Both the position numbers and the translations under genes were made by a program. From Paracoccaceae bacterium (GTDB lineage Bacteria; Pseudomonadota; Alphaproteobacteria; Rhodospirillales; Rhodospirillaceae): 32,577 nucleotides of DNA. The stretch spans positions 1 to 32,577 of the forward strand of contig JAGREB010000005.1 in NCBI GenBank assembly GCA_020446775.1, written 5' to 3'. Below the pieces are notes generated by a model. It was not told the origin of the DNA. It saw only the letters and a program-made list of their open reading frames with translations, and searched no databases. Shown in pieces: positions 16,733 to 25,103 of this stretch; position 1 is the first letter of the stretch; every line of letters begins with the position of its first letter.

Positions 16733-17398
16733 ATGAGCATCGAAATTTGGGCTTACATCCATATCCTTCTGTTCGTGTTCTGGCTGGGCGCCGACGTCGG
16801 TGTGTTCACCGCCGCGGTGATGGCGAAAAGCCCCCAACGCTCGTTTGAAACCCGCGCGAATCTGCTGCGGTTGGCCATGATCGTCGATCTGTTCCCGCGC
16901 GTGTCGTTTGCACTCATTTTTCCGGTCGGTTTGCAGTTGACCGATGCGCTCGGCATCCATCCGATTACGCCGGCAATGTTTGCGTTCGGCTGGGGGCTCG
17001 CCATCGTTTGGCTGCCGTTGATCTTCATCGGCTTCTTCATGGAGGGCAAACCGGTCGCGAACGTCGCGGGGACCGTTCAACTCGGTCTCGAAGGCGTCGT
17101 CGGTCTCTTGTTCACCGTGGTCGGACTGAATTCGCTGGCGACCGGCGCGCCGCTGGGCGAGCCTTGGTTCGCCTGGAAGATCATGCTGTTCGGCTTGGTG
17201 TTCTGGTCGGCGATGGCCATCGATCTCTGTTTCCGGCCGTTCATTGCACCGTTCATGGAAATCGGCCGCGAAGGCTCGACGCCCGAGCGCGAGGAAGCGG
17301 TGGCGCGCGCCATCAACAATACGCTGGTGGCCGTCTTGACGCTGTACACACTGATCGCGGTGATCGCGTTCCTCGGCCGGGTCAAACCGATCTTGTGA
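16733..17398 (+). CDS. Hypothetical integral membrane protein
   Basis: A 221-residue protein with about five to six membrane helices. The first helix, IWAYIHILLFVFWLGADVGVF, with its His and Trp, resembles CopD-type or DUF2269-type membrane proteins (pattern HI...FWLG), but the rest does not allow a firm assignment. The end (IAVIAFLGRVKPIL) is a last helix with a short basic tail. A ribosome site (GGGGAAG) precedes the ATG. It starts 21 bases after the double hydrolase gene and is probably in its operon, so it may be the membrane partner of that protein (inference). The gene at 17402 converges on it with three bases between. Confidence 0.75.
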   Translation: MSIEIWAYIHILLFVFWLGADVGVFTAAVMAKSPQRSFETRANLLRLAMIVDLFPRVSFALIFPVGLQLTDALGIHPITPAMFAFGWGLAIVWLPLIFIGFFMEGKPVANVAGTVQLGLEGVVGLLFTVVGLNSLATGAPLGEPWFAWKIMLFGLVFWSAMAIDLCFRPFIAPFMEIGREGSTPEREEAVARAINNTLVAVLTLYTLIAVIAFLGRVKPIL

Positions 17399-17401
17399 CC
17401 G

Positions 17402-19639
17402 CTACGGTGTGCCGTTCACCGCCGCGAAGTTGCCGAGCGTCTGGACGTCGAACGAAACCGTTCCCGCGCTTTCGTCCACACTGACGCCGCTGCTGCCGGC
17501 GATCGGATAGACGGGATCGTAGGCGCCGGTCAGATCGTTGTAGATGACCGGCATGACTTTCGACGGATCCGTCATCGCATTCAGATCGATCGGCAGCGTG
17601 ATGCGCGCCGGCGCGTCGAACAGTGTCCGATACGGGCCGAATAGCACGACGGGGGAAATCGCGTTGCCGGGTACGGGTAAACGCCTGCCGGGCAGGGCAT
17701 CGCTCTGCGTGCCGATGAAGGCGTCGAAATCGTCCTTCGCGGCGTCGAGATAATCGTCGGAGTCCGTATAGGCATTGATCGGGTGGATCGCGTCGGGGCC
17801 GTTGTAGGCGAACTTCTCGCCGGCCGGCCGCCAGACTTTGTCCCACGCATATCCGTCCGGTGCGCCCGGCCGCGGGTCCGCAGGCACGGCAAGCCGTGCG
17901 CCGGCCAACGGGCCGTCGTTCACCGCGACGGTGCCGCCGCCCGCTTTGGTCACGGCGCCGCGCGCGGATACTTTGATGTCGAGGTTTGGGAACACGCCGA
18001 ACCGTTCGATGCCGCCGCGGATACGCTGTGCGTAACCCAGCGAAAACATATCGATGATATCGTCGAATGCCTCCGTGACCTGCAAGCGCGCGTAGCCGTC
18101 GGGGCAGGTGCGGTCGCGTGCCGCGACCTGTTCGAAGGCGCCCGGACCGGTATAGCGTTCGCACCAAACTTGCCACTGGGTGCCGGCATCCATCTCGGCG
18201 ATGGTGTTGAGCGGGATTTGATTGAGAAAGCGCAGATCGAACAGGATGTTCTGCGAATTGTCGTACCAATGCGACAACGCCAAGATCACCTCGCGATGAC
18301 CGTCTTCGCGCACGGCTTGTTCAATTACTTCGCGCAACGTGCGGAACCCGTCGGGATCGCCGTCGAACCGGATGCGCGCCGCTTCCGTCATGCCATAGGC
18401 GTAATAATTTTCGGTACGTACGGTCGAGGCCGGGTCGATGCCGGGCGGCGTCCAGTCGATGTCATAGTCGCGGCCATATTGGGCGAGGGCATAAGGCTTG
18501 AAGCTCAAGAAATTCAGAAACGCGTTCTCGTGATAAACTTCTTGGATGAACGGTTGCGGTGCCGAGAACGGCCCCGCCTTGGGATTGCCGCCCGGCCATG
18601 GCAGTCCATAGGTCGTATAGACCAGCGCGACGTCGCCGCCCGGCGCAACCAAATCGAAATGCCGCTTTAGTCCGTAGGCGACCATCGTGTTGTATTCGGG
18701 CGTGCGGCCCACTTGGCGGACTTGTTCGATGGCCAACGTGCCGTCGGGCACGCCCGCCTTGCAAAGACCCTTCAGCGTGTGGAACAGGTCCCAGAACGTA
18801 TTGGCGTAGGTATTGTGATCGGTGGTCTCGCGCGCGATCAGAAGTTTCGAAATGCCGTCGTTCGCGAACGATACCGCGACATCCTCGATGCTGCGCGTCA
18901 GACCCGCGACCGGCGCGTAGTATCCGAAGCGGAGATCGACGCGATTACCGTAGTGCTGGGCGATATAACGTGAGACATAATCCTCGATCGCCTTGCCGGC
19001 CGGTTCCTGGATGACGGGATCGGTTTCGTCGAATCCCATCATTCCGTTGATCCGGGTCCAGCGTGCCAGCGACATCTCCTGCACGTCGTGCAGGCCGTTC
19101 GGCAAATCGATGCGGTATAGCCCGGCGAGATGGTCGGTTCCGTCGCGCGGGTCGACCGCCAGCGGCGCTTCGCGATTGACGGAAACGTCCGCTTCGGCGG
19201 TGTCTTTCAGCGCCGTGACCTTGGCGTCACCGATGGACCCGACGCTCATGGTCAGAGCGGGATCGAACGCCGAAACATAAGATGCGCCATCGTCGCTCAG
19301 GCGCCAGATACCGAAGCTGTCCCAAAGCTTTTCGAAACCCTCGGTCTTATAAGAGACAACGAAAGGCAGCAGGCCCTTTTCCGACGCGAACGGAAAATCA
19401 CCGACATGCCATTGCGTGCACGGCTCATCCGGATAGTTCGTCTTGTCGCCGACGACGGAACGCACCACCACGTAATCGGAATATTCCCGCGACAGGCCAA
19501 GCACCGGTCCCCAGCCCGTGACCATGACGCCGATGGGCGGGTCTTCGGCACCGACGCCAATCGGCAACAGCGCGGCGAAGGTAAATGCGGCGATGGTGGA
19601 TTTCGCGCACAAGGCTCTTGGCGAATGCTGCCGGGGCAT
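17402..19639 (-). CDS. Large secreted protein of unknown function, possible chelatase-like region
   Basis: A 745-residue protein with a signal peptide (basic start, then AFTFAALLPIGVGA, cleavage near residue 31). The mature start, PIGVMVTGWGPVLGL, and the segments ISKLLIARETTDHNTYANTF and REVILALSHWYDNSQN look like the alternating strand and helix ends of a ferrochelatase/CbiK-type fold, with a His after the later strand; this is a weak impression, not a match I can verify. The last 90 residues, from ARITLPIDLNAM to the end, look like a beta-sandwich domain. There are a few cysteines (in EPCTQWH, KGLCKAG, QVWCERY and DRTCPDG) that could form disulfides in the periplasm. GGGAG precedes ATG 19639. 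It lies 77 bases downstream of the pseudouridine synthase gene. I do not recognise the family. Confidence 0.82.
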   Translation of the reverse strand: MPRQHSPRALCAKSTIAAFTFAALLPIGVGAEDPPIGVMVTGWGPVLGLSREYSDYVVVRSVVGDKTNYPDEPCTQWHVGDFPFASEKGLLPFVVSYKTEGFEKLWDSFGIWRLSDDGASYVSAFDPALTMSVGSIGDAKVTALKDTAEADVSVNREAPLAVDPRDGTDHLAGLYRIDLPNGLHDVQEMSLARWTRINGMMGFDETDPVIQEPAGKAIEDYVSRYIAQHYGNRVDLRFGYYAPVAGLTRSIEDVAVSFANDGISKLLIARETTDHNTYANTFWDLFHTLKGLCKAGVPDGTLAIEQVRQVGRTPEYNTMVAYGLKRHFDLVAPGGDVALVYTTYGLPWPGGNPKAGPFSAPQPFIQEVYHENAFLNFLSFKPYALAQYGRDYDIDWTPPGIDPASTVRTENYYAYGMTEAARIRFDGDPDGFRTLREVIEQAVREDGHREVILALSHWYDNSQNILFDLRFLNQIPLNTIAEMDAGTQWQVWCERYTGPGAFEQVAARDRTCPDGYARLQVTEAFDDIIDMFSLGYAQRIRGGIERFGVFPNLDIKVSARGAVTKAGGGTVAVNDGPLAGARLAVPADPRPGAPDGYAWDKVWRPAGEKFAYNGPDAIHPINAYTDSDDYLDAAKDDFDAFIGTQSDALPGRRLPVPGNAISPVVLFGPYRTLFDAPARITLPIDLNAMTDPSKVMPVIYNDLTGAYDPVYPIAGSSGVSVDESAGTVSFDVQTLGNFAAVNGTP

Positions 19640-19716
19640 CGCGGACTCCCGCTTCCATGTGGTTCGTAGGAGAGCCTAACGCGTTAAGCGTTCGCCTCAA
19701 GCGCAAACTACGCGGT

Positions 19717-20523
19717 TCACGGCAACACGCCGGGATCCGACGCCCATCCGCAACGCTTGAGCAGCTCGATCATGTGCGCCGGCGGTGGCGCTTCGGCTTC
19801 GACCGGCGGGCGTTTCGGATACAGCGGGAGTTTGATCGCGCGCGAATGCAGCATGAGCTGTGCGGCCTCGGTATCGCTCTTGTTTTCGGTCTCACCCGCC
19901 GCTCGTCCATAGACCGGATCGCCTGCGACGGGACACCCCAGCGCCGCGCAATGAACGCGAATTTGGTGCGTGCGGCCCGTGTGCGGCTTCAGTTCAAGCC
20001 ACGAAAGACCGCCGCTTGAACCAAGCAGCTTGTAATCGGTGATGGCGTCCTGAGCGCCAGGTTCGCCGCTTTTCGCGACCACCATCTTCCAGCCTGCCTT
20101 GGGGGTCAATTTGCGCAGCGCGAGTTCGATGCGGCCTTCCGTTTGCGGTGGCGAACCCGTGACAACGGCCCAATATTTTTTTTCGACCCGGTTGGCGGCG
20201 AACAACGCGCCCACTTTTTTCAGCGCTTTCGGGTGCCGCCCGAGCACCAAGCAGCCGGATGTGTCGCGGTCCAGGCGATGGGCGAGGTTCGGCGCGCGCG
20301 GTAGTCCGAACCTCAGAGCATCGAAGTAGTCCTCGAGGTTGGGGCCGCCTTTCGGTCCGGCATGAACCGGGATCCCGGCCGGCTTGTCGATAATGATGAT
20401 AAGTGAATCCCGATAGAGCACCCGCGCCAGCAAATCGTCGGGTGTCAGGCGGGTCGCCGGCCGCGCCGGGACGATTTGTTTCGCGTGATCTGGCCGGAAT
20501 GGACGGGAATGGCGCTTTTGCAT
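19717..20523 (-). CDS. RluA-family RNA pseudouridine synthase
   Basis: A 268-residue enzyme that isomerises uridine to pseudouridine in rRNA or tRNA. The catalytic motif HRLDRDTSG is at residues 82-90 with the nucleophile Asp85. IIIIDKPAGIPVH (42-54) and PHTGRTHQIRVHCAALGCPVAGD, here near residues 190-215, are the other two hallmark blocks. No N-terminal S4 RNA-binding domain is present. Start 20523 is chosen because ACAGGA lies eight bases upstream; an in-frame ATG further out at 20586 would add 21 residues without family similarity. The exact RNA target cannot be told. It is divergent from the host-attachment-family gene, with 156 bases between. Confidence 0.92.
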   Translation of the reverse strand: MQKRHSRPFRPDHAKQIVPARPATRLTPDDLLARVLYRDSLIIIIDKPAGIPVHAGPKGGPNLEDYFDALRFGLPRAPNLAHRLDRDTSGCLVLGRHPKALKKVGALFAANRVEKKYWAVVTGSPPQTEGRIELALRKLTPKAGWKMVVAKSGEPGAQDAITDYKLLGSSGGLSWLELKPHTGRTHQIRVHCAALGCPVAGDPVYGRAAGETENKSDTEAAQLMLHSRAIKLPLYPKRPPVEAEAPPPAHMIELLKRCGWASDPGVLP

Positions 20524-20679
20524 TCCATGTCCTGTAACCGAGCACGGGAGCAAACGCCAGTGCCCGAAAGATTGCAAAGCTGGCATTCCTGACCCGCGTC
20601 AAGGCGGCGTTTGCATGACCGGTGTTGATTGGGACTGAAGCTGAAAACGGGATTTTCTCACAGAAAGGCCAAAGTTCGC

Positions 20680-21198
20680 ATGTCGCCAAGATCGAAACAT
20701 CGTCAAACCAAAACGGCCCGCGCTGCCGAGATCGTCGAAGGCCGCAAGTCCAAGGATCATGATTTCCCGGTGACGTGGCTGCTGGTCGCCGACGGCGCGC
20801 AGGCTCAAATCTATAAGGTCGAACCGATCACGTTTCGCCTCGTGCCTTTACCTAATGGACGTTTCAAGCAATCCGGCAAGCACAAAGGGACGAAGGCCGG
20901 CGCCGGGCGTAGTTTTAACAGCGCCAATGCGGCGCGCCACGCCATGGAGCCGCATACCGATCCGCATCAAGGCGCTGAAGACCGCTTCCTGCACGACGTC
21001 GCAAAGGCGTTAAACGAAATGGCGCGCGGCAAAGCGGTCGAAGACATCATGATCGCTGCACCGCCCAAGGCGATGGCGGTTCTGCGCAAGGTCATGAACA
21101 AGGCGGTGCAAAAAAAGATCGCTTATGAAGTCACGCGCGAATGGACCAAGGTTCCGCCGCCCGACATGACGCGGCGGTTGATCCGGGCGCTCGTCTGA
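20680..21198 (+). CDS. Host attachment protein family (baeRF-like domain)
   Basis: A 172-residue soluble protein. The core starts with VTWLLVADGAQAQIYKV (31-47), the family hallmark of a strand ending in ADGxxAxxY. It continues with DRFLHDVAKALNEMARG and IMIAAPPKAMAVLRKVM, the pattern (A-P-P-x-x-L-G-x-L-R) of Host_attach proteins, which are related to the archaeo-eukaryotic release factor domain. The name comes from a plant-attachment gene in Agrobacterium; molecular activity is not established. About 25 residues before the core are basic and probably disordered. Start 20680 has AAAGG upstream. It converges on the cytochrome gene with eight bases between. Confidence 0.83.
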   Translation: MSPRSKHRQTKTARAAEIVEGRKSKDHDFPVTWLLVADGAQAQIYKVEPITFRLVPLPNGRFKQSGKHKGTKAGAGRSFNSANAARHAMEPHTDPHQGAEDRFLHDVAKALNEMARGKAVEDIMIAAPPKAMAVLRKVMNKAVQKKIAYEVTREWTKVPPPDMTRRLIRALV

Positions 21199-21206
21199 GC
21201 GGTATC

Positions 21207-21584
21207 TCAGCGCGCCGAGCGCTTTAGGTATTCGATGATGTTCGCGCGCACATCGGCATCGGCGATGCCGGGCATGCACATGTTCACTTCGGTTCCCAGC
21301 ATCGCCGGATCGGCGAGGTAATTGTCGAGCGTGCCGTCTGACCAGACGATCTTGGAGTGAAGGATCGGCTCCGAATATGCGAAGCCTTCAACCGATCCGG
21401 CCCGACGGCCGAACACGCCGGCCAGCGAAGGGCCTTCGACGATCTCGTTGGGCGTCAAGCTATGGCAAAAGCGGCAGGTCCGGTCGAACTCCCGTTTACC
21501 CGCATCGATGTCGGGCCGCGCGACGGCTGCCGTCGTCGCAATCGCCGCGAAGGCCACGGCTACGGTCAAAAGATTCATCCGCAT
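21207..21584 (-). CDS. Exported class I monohaem cytochrome c
   Basis: A 125-residue protein with a signal peptide (MRMNLLTVAVAFAAIATTAAVA, cleavage after AVA). The haem-binding site is CRFCH (CxxCH). The segment GPSLAGVFGRRAG and YSEPILHSKIVWSDGTLDNYLADP match soluble cytochrome c2/c550-type proteins. The usual distal-ligand text PGTKMxxxGI is altered to LGTEVNMCMPGI, so either Met could be the axial ligand and there is an additional Cys. GGAG precedes ATG 21584. It is the last gene of a reverse operon after the WD40 protein and the amidohydrolase, 66 bases downstream of the latter. It probably carries electrons in the periplasm. Confidence 0.9.
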   Translation of the reverse strand: MRMNLLTVAVAFAAIATTAAVARPDIDAGKREFDRTCRFCHSLTPNEIVEGPSLAGVFGRRAGSVEGFAYSEPILHSKIVWSDGTLDNYLADPAMLGTEVNMCMPGIADADVRANIIEYLKRSAR

Positions 21585-21650
21585 TACGTTTTTCTCCGGT
21601 TGTTGGGGCGGATTGTCGCGGCCCGTGCCACAATCGCGCAATGATCGGCG

Positions 21651-23000
21651 TCATTCGCCGGAATCGGCGCCGGGCGGGGCGACGAAACCGTTGACCGGCA
21701 ATTTCAAAGCGCTCCGGTCAATTTCCATACCCCCTTTATAGACCGAAACGATCGCTGCGGTATTGGCGATATCCGATAGAGGATCGCGCGCGAGCAAGAC
21801 GAGATCGGCGAGTTTGCCTTTCTCGATCGTCCCGAGGCGGTCGTCAACGCCGATATATTTGGCTGAATTCAAAGTTCCGGCTGTGATGGCTTCAAGCGGC
21901 GTCAAACCCGATTGCACAAGCAAGAACAGTTCGCGGTGTAGGTAAGCGCCCATCGACCGGTCGGTGCCTGCCGCCAGCACAACACCGGCCTGGTGCATTT
22001 GCAGGATGTTATGCATGACCGCTTTCATCAGGCCGCTGCGCCAGGTTCCGCGCGGTGTATTGAAGTAGCCCGGATTGGCCTGATTGGATTTGCGTTCCTC
22101 CGGGCTCATGGTCGCCGCGAAGATCGGTTCGTCGAAAACGGTGGCATCGGCATCGACCCGGCCCATGGTGGTCGAGACGATGATCCCTTTCGCGGCCAGG
22201 AATTTCGCAAACTCTTCGCTCGATTCCGCCAAGTAGACCGGATGGGCCAGGGCGTCGATGCCGGCCTCGACCGACTCGCGCGCGAGCTGTTCTTCCGACA
22301 CGTGCACGGTTGTGCGGATACCCGCTTCGTGCGCGCGTGCGATCAGCGCCGTCATGACGTCAAGCGGCACCATCGGCAGGTTGGCCGAGTTGACGCCCAT
22401 GCCCCGGCGTTCGCGGATGAACTTAAGCATGTCGGGTTTGCGCGCGATCACGTCGTCGAGTTTGCGAAGACCGTCCTCGATCCCTTCGACCTGCAATCCG
22501 CCCGCGCAGCATTGGTAGCCGCCGGCGCGGGTCACGAGGCGTCCGGTCGAGAACACGCGCGCCGCAACGATCCGTCCGGCGCGCTCGTCGTCGCGCATTT
22601 TGAACACGTAATCGATGTTGTTGCCGGAATCGTAGATCGCCGTCACGCCGGCGTAGAGAAAGCCGTGCAGTACGCGTTCGCCCAAAGCGGTGTCGGAGAT
22701 CAGCGTGCGGTTGCCCGGGCCGGTGCGTCCGCCCGGCAAATGGATATGCGAATTGATCAACCCGGGGATAAGGTATTTGCCCGTGCCATCCACGCGTGCC
22801 GCGCCGGCCGGGATGGCGATCGGTGACGTCGAGATTTCGGTAATCGTGTCGCCGGTGACGAGAACATTCGTATTTGCGCGCGCGGGTACGCCCGTGCCGT
22901 CGATCAGCGTCACGTTCTCGATCAATACGTCCGCGTGAACCGAAATCGAAATGCTGGTCCAAATCAATGCCGCTGCCGCAGCCAGAAACTTGATCGACAT
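21651..23000 (-). CDS. Exported amidohydrolase (imidazolonepropionase-like)
   Basis: A 449-residue metal-dependent hydrolase with a signal peptide (MSIKFLAAAAALIWTSISISVHA), so it should be periplasmic. Metal-site residues are visible in the expected order: HIH in INSHIHLPGG after strand 1, Lys in DMLKFIRERRG (the usual carbamylated lysine position), His in TTVHVSEEQ, His in DALAHPVYLAE, and Asp in VLAAGTDRSMG. The C-terminal GTIEKGKLADLVLLARDP and KGGMEIDR close the beta domain typical of the superfamily. Exported members often cleave dipeptides or other amides; the substrate is unknown. Start 23000 has GAAGGGGG upstream, and the gap to the WD40 gene is 20 bases, so they are co-transcribed. 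Confidence 0.92.
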   Translation of the reverse strand: MSIKFLAAAAALIWTSISISVHADVLIENVTLIDGTGVPARANTNVLVTGDTITEISTSPIAIPAGAARVDGTGKYLIPGLINSHIHLPGGRTGPGNRTLISDTALGERVLHGFLYAGVTAIYDSGNNIDYVFKMRDDERAGRIVAARVFSTGRLVTRAGGYQCCAGGLQVEGIEDGLRKLDDVIARKPDMLKFIRERRGMGVNSANLPMVPLDVMTALIARAHEAGIRTTVHVSEEQLARESVEAGIDALAHPVYLAESSEEFAKFLAAKGIIVSTTMGRVDADATVFDEPIFAATMSPEERKSNQANPGYFNTPRGTWRSGLMKAVMHNILQMHQAGVVLAAGTDRSMGAYLHRELFLLVQSGLTPLEAITAGTLNSAKYIGVDDRLGTIEKGKLADLVLLARDPLSDIANTAAIVSVYKGGMEIDRSALKLPVNGFVAPPGADSGE

Positions 23001-23020
23001 CGTGCCCCCTTCGTTCTCGT

Positions 23021-24913
23021 TCAGCTTTGGCCGCCGCGTATCCGCCATTCGCGGATGCGTCCATCGTAGAATCCGCCGCTGATGACCGAAATGCCATCGG
23101 CGCCGAACCCAACGGTACTTGCCGCGGCTTGGTGGCCGCGCATCACGGTCGGCGCGGATGCACCGTTCAGCTGCCATATCCACACCGCGCCGTCGTCGCC
23201 GGCGGCTGCGAGCGATCCTCCATCGGGTGCAAAAGCCAAAGCACGCACGCGCGCGCCATCGTTGCGCAGCGGTTCACCGGTGGGTTTGCCGGCCAAATCC
23301 CAACGCGCGATTACGCCGGCCTCGCCCGATGCGGCAAACGATCCGCCGTCCGGGGCAAACACGACGGTGTCTATGGGTTCTCCCTGGGCGATATCGGCGA
23401 CAGGTTCGCCGGCCTTCGACCACACGCGGACATGTCCGTCCTTGCCACCCGAGACGACCGTGGCGCCGTCGGGAGAAACAGCCACCGCTGTCACGGGCCC
23501 GTCGTGAGCGTCTGTCAGCGTTTTGAGGGATTCTCCGCCTTCGGACCACAACCAAACCGATCCGTCCGCGCCGCCGGAGGCAATCATGTTGCCGGTTGCC
23601 GACAGGGCCACGCTTTCCACGCGGCCGGTGTGGCCCAGCATTGGACCCACAAGCAAGTCGCCGTTGCGCGACCACACCCGCACCGCGCCGTCGTAGCCCG
23701 CCGTCGCGAACCGCGCACCGTTGGCGGTGAAAGACGCTGAACTGACCCAGGCTTTGTGCGCGAAAATCGGGGCGCCGATTTGTTGACCGGACACGGTCCA
23801 TCTGCGGACCGTGCCGTCGTCGCCGGCTGTGACGACGATTGTGCCGTCGGGCGAGACGGCCATCGCGCGGATCCAGGCATCGTGCGCACGCAAGGGTTCT
23901 CCGACGGCCGAGTGATCGGCGTTCCAGACACGAACCGTGCCGTCGTAGTAGCCGCCGGTGACAAATGCCCCGGTCTGAGGCGCGAATGCCATGACGCTGA
24001 CCGAACCCGCGTGCGCGCGTAGCGGTTCGCTATGACGGGTGCCGTCCAAATTCCAGAAATGAACGGCGCCGTCGTCGCCGGCCACCGCAAGAAACTCGCC
24101 GTCCGGCGAAAAGTAAACCGACCAAACCCAGGTCCCATGTCCGGTCAGGGGTTCACCCACCGGCGTACCGTCCATACGCCATAACTTGACCGCGCCGTCG
24201 TCACCGCCGGAGGCCAGCATGTCGCCGCGTGGCGAAAAGGCCAATGATTCGACCCGCGCCCCGTGCTGAAGTGCGTCGACCTTGCGTTTCGAACCGTCCA
24301 CATTCCAGAGGCGTATCGTTTTGTCCCATCCGGCGGAGGCCACAACCTTGCCGTCCGGCGAGACGGCGATCGCGCGCACCCACGCGGTGTGACCCAGGCG
24401 CGGCTCTCCGCGTGGCGTGCCATCGAGGTTCCACAGCCTGACCGTTTTGTCCCATCCGGCCGAGGCGAGATATTCGCCGGTCGGCGAGAAGGCGATACGC
24501 CGGATCGGGCCTTCGTGACCTTTCAACTCGGATTTCAATGCGCCATCTCGCGCCCATAGGCGAATGACACTGTCGTCGCCCGAGGTCGCGATCATTGAAC
24601 CGTCGGGCGAAAGCGCCGCCGAGCCATTGACCGCATTGGCGTCGATATCGAGCAGCTTGGTGAATTCGCCCAGCGGATCGGGCCGTGTCCACAACATCAA
24701 GCGGCCGTCCGCATCGTCCAGCAGTGCGAAGGTGTAAGGATCGGCCGGATCGTAAGTCACATAGATCGGCGTGAGCGGGCCGCCTTGGGCGGGAACGCGC
24801 ACGATGGCTTCGTTCACCAACGTCTGCGCCTTTGGGGCGGTCAGGAAGAGTATCGATCCCGCAGCCAAGCACAGGCCGTACGCCACCCGTCTGAAGCGCA
24901 AGAATTCGTTCAT
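23021..24913 (-). CDS. Exported WD40 protein with 14 repeats (two seven-bladed propellers)
   Basis: A 630-residue protein with a signal peptide (about 1-30, ending FLTAPKAQ). The rest is a run of WD40-type repeats of about 41-43 residues, with SPDG in the middle and a hydrophobic-Trp-plus-DG end (VRLWNLDG, IRLWNVDG, VKLWRMDG and so on). I count 14 repeats, the first being divergent (YDPADPYTF...LMLWTR), which would fold into two seven-bladed propellers. Repeats 3 and 4 share SAGWDKT. No enzyme, transmembrane or peptidoglycan-binding domain is attached, so it should be a free periplasmic binding or scaffold protein. GAGAGG lies before ATG 24913. It is the first gene of a reverse operon with the amidohydrolase and cytochrome c. 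Confidence 0.93.
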   Translation of the reverse strand: MNEFLRFRRVAYGLCLAAGSILFLTAPKAQTLVNEAIVRVPAQGGPLTPIYVTYDPADPYTFALLDDADGRLMLWTRPDPLGEFTKLLDIDANAVNGSAALSPDGSMIATSGDDSVIRLWARDGALKSELKGHEGPIRRIAFSPTGEYLASAGWDKTVRLWNLDGTPRGEPRLGHTAWVRAIAVSPDGKVVASAGWDKTIRLWNVDGSKRKVDALQHGARVESLAFSPRGDMLASGGDDGAVKLWRMDGTPVGEPLTGHGTWVWSVYFSPDGEFLAVAGDDGAVHFWNLDGTRHSEPLRAHAGSVSVMAFAPQTGAFVTGGYYDGTVRVWNADHSAVGEPLRAHDAWIRAMAVSPDGTIVVTAGDDGTVRRWTVSGQQIGAPIFAHKAWVSSASFTANGARFATAGYDGAVRVWSRNGDLLVGPMLGHTGRVESVALSATGNMIASGGADGSVWLWSEGGESLKTLTDAHDGPVTAVAVSPDGATVVSGGKDGHVRVWSKAGEPVADIAQGEPIDTVVFAPDGGSFAASGEAGVIARWDLAGKPTGEPLRNDGARVRALAFAPDGGSLAAAGDDGAVWIWQLNGASAPTVMRGHQAAASTVGFGADGISVISGGFYDGRIREWRIRGGQS

Positions 24914-25103
24914 ATCGACCTCTCGATCGAGTATCGGCGCCTAAACCGCAATCATGATAGACCCATTGTTAGGCCTCGTAATGTCGAGAATTGCGGGCTT
25001 ACCCGCCATGTGATCAGATTTTACGTTGCGGCCTTTAAATCCGGATCGACATGGCCGAGACTTGGATGCGCGCGCGCAAAAACCCGCGCGGGGGGAGAAC
25101 GCC

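Noticed and set aside
15227-17080. Reverse-strand open frame of 617 codons
   Set aside because: It lies opposite the double alpha/beta-hydrolase and membrane genes, is rich in Arg, His and Gln without any recognisable domain, and is a typical shadow in GC-rich DNA.
17783-18670. Forward open frame of 295 codons opposite the large secreted protein
   Set aside because: The reverse frame has a signal peptide, a ribosome site and a full 745 codons; the forward one has no motif.
23100-24600. Repetitive DNA that could be a satellite or CRISPR-like array
   Set aside because: The periodicity of about 125 bases matches the 41-43-residue WD40 repeat, and units are degenerate, so it is protein repeat structure and not an array.
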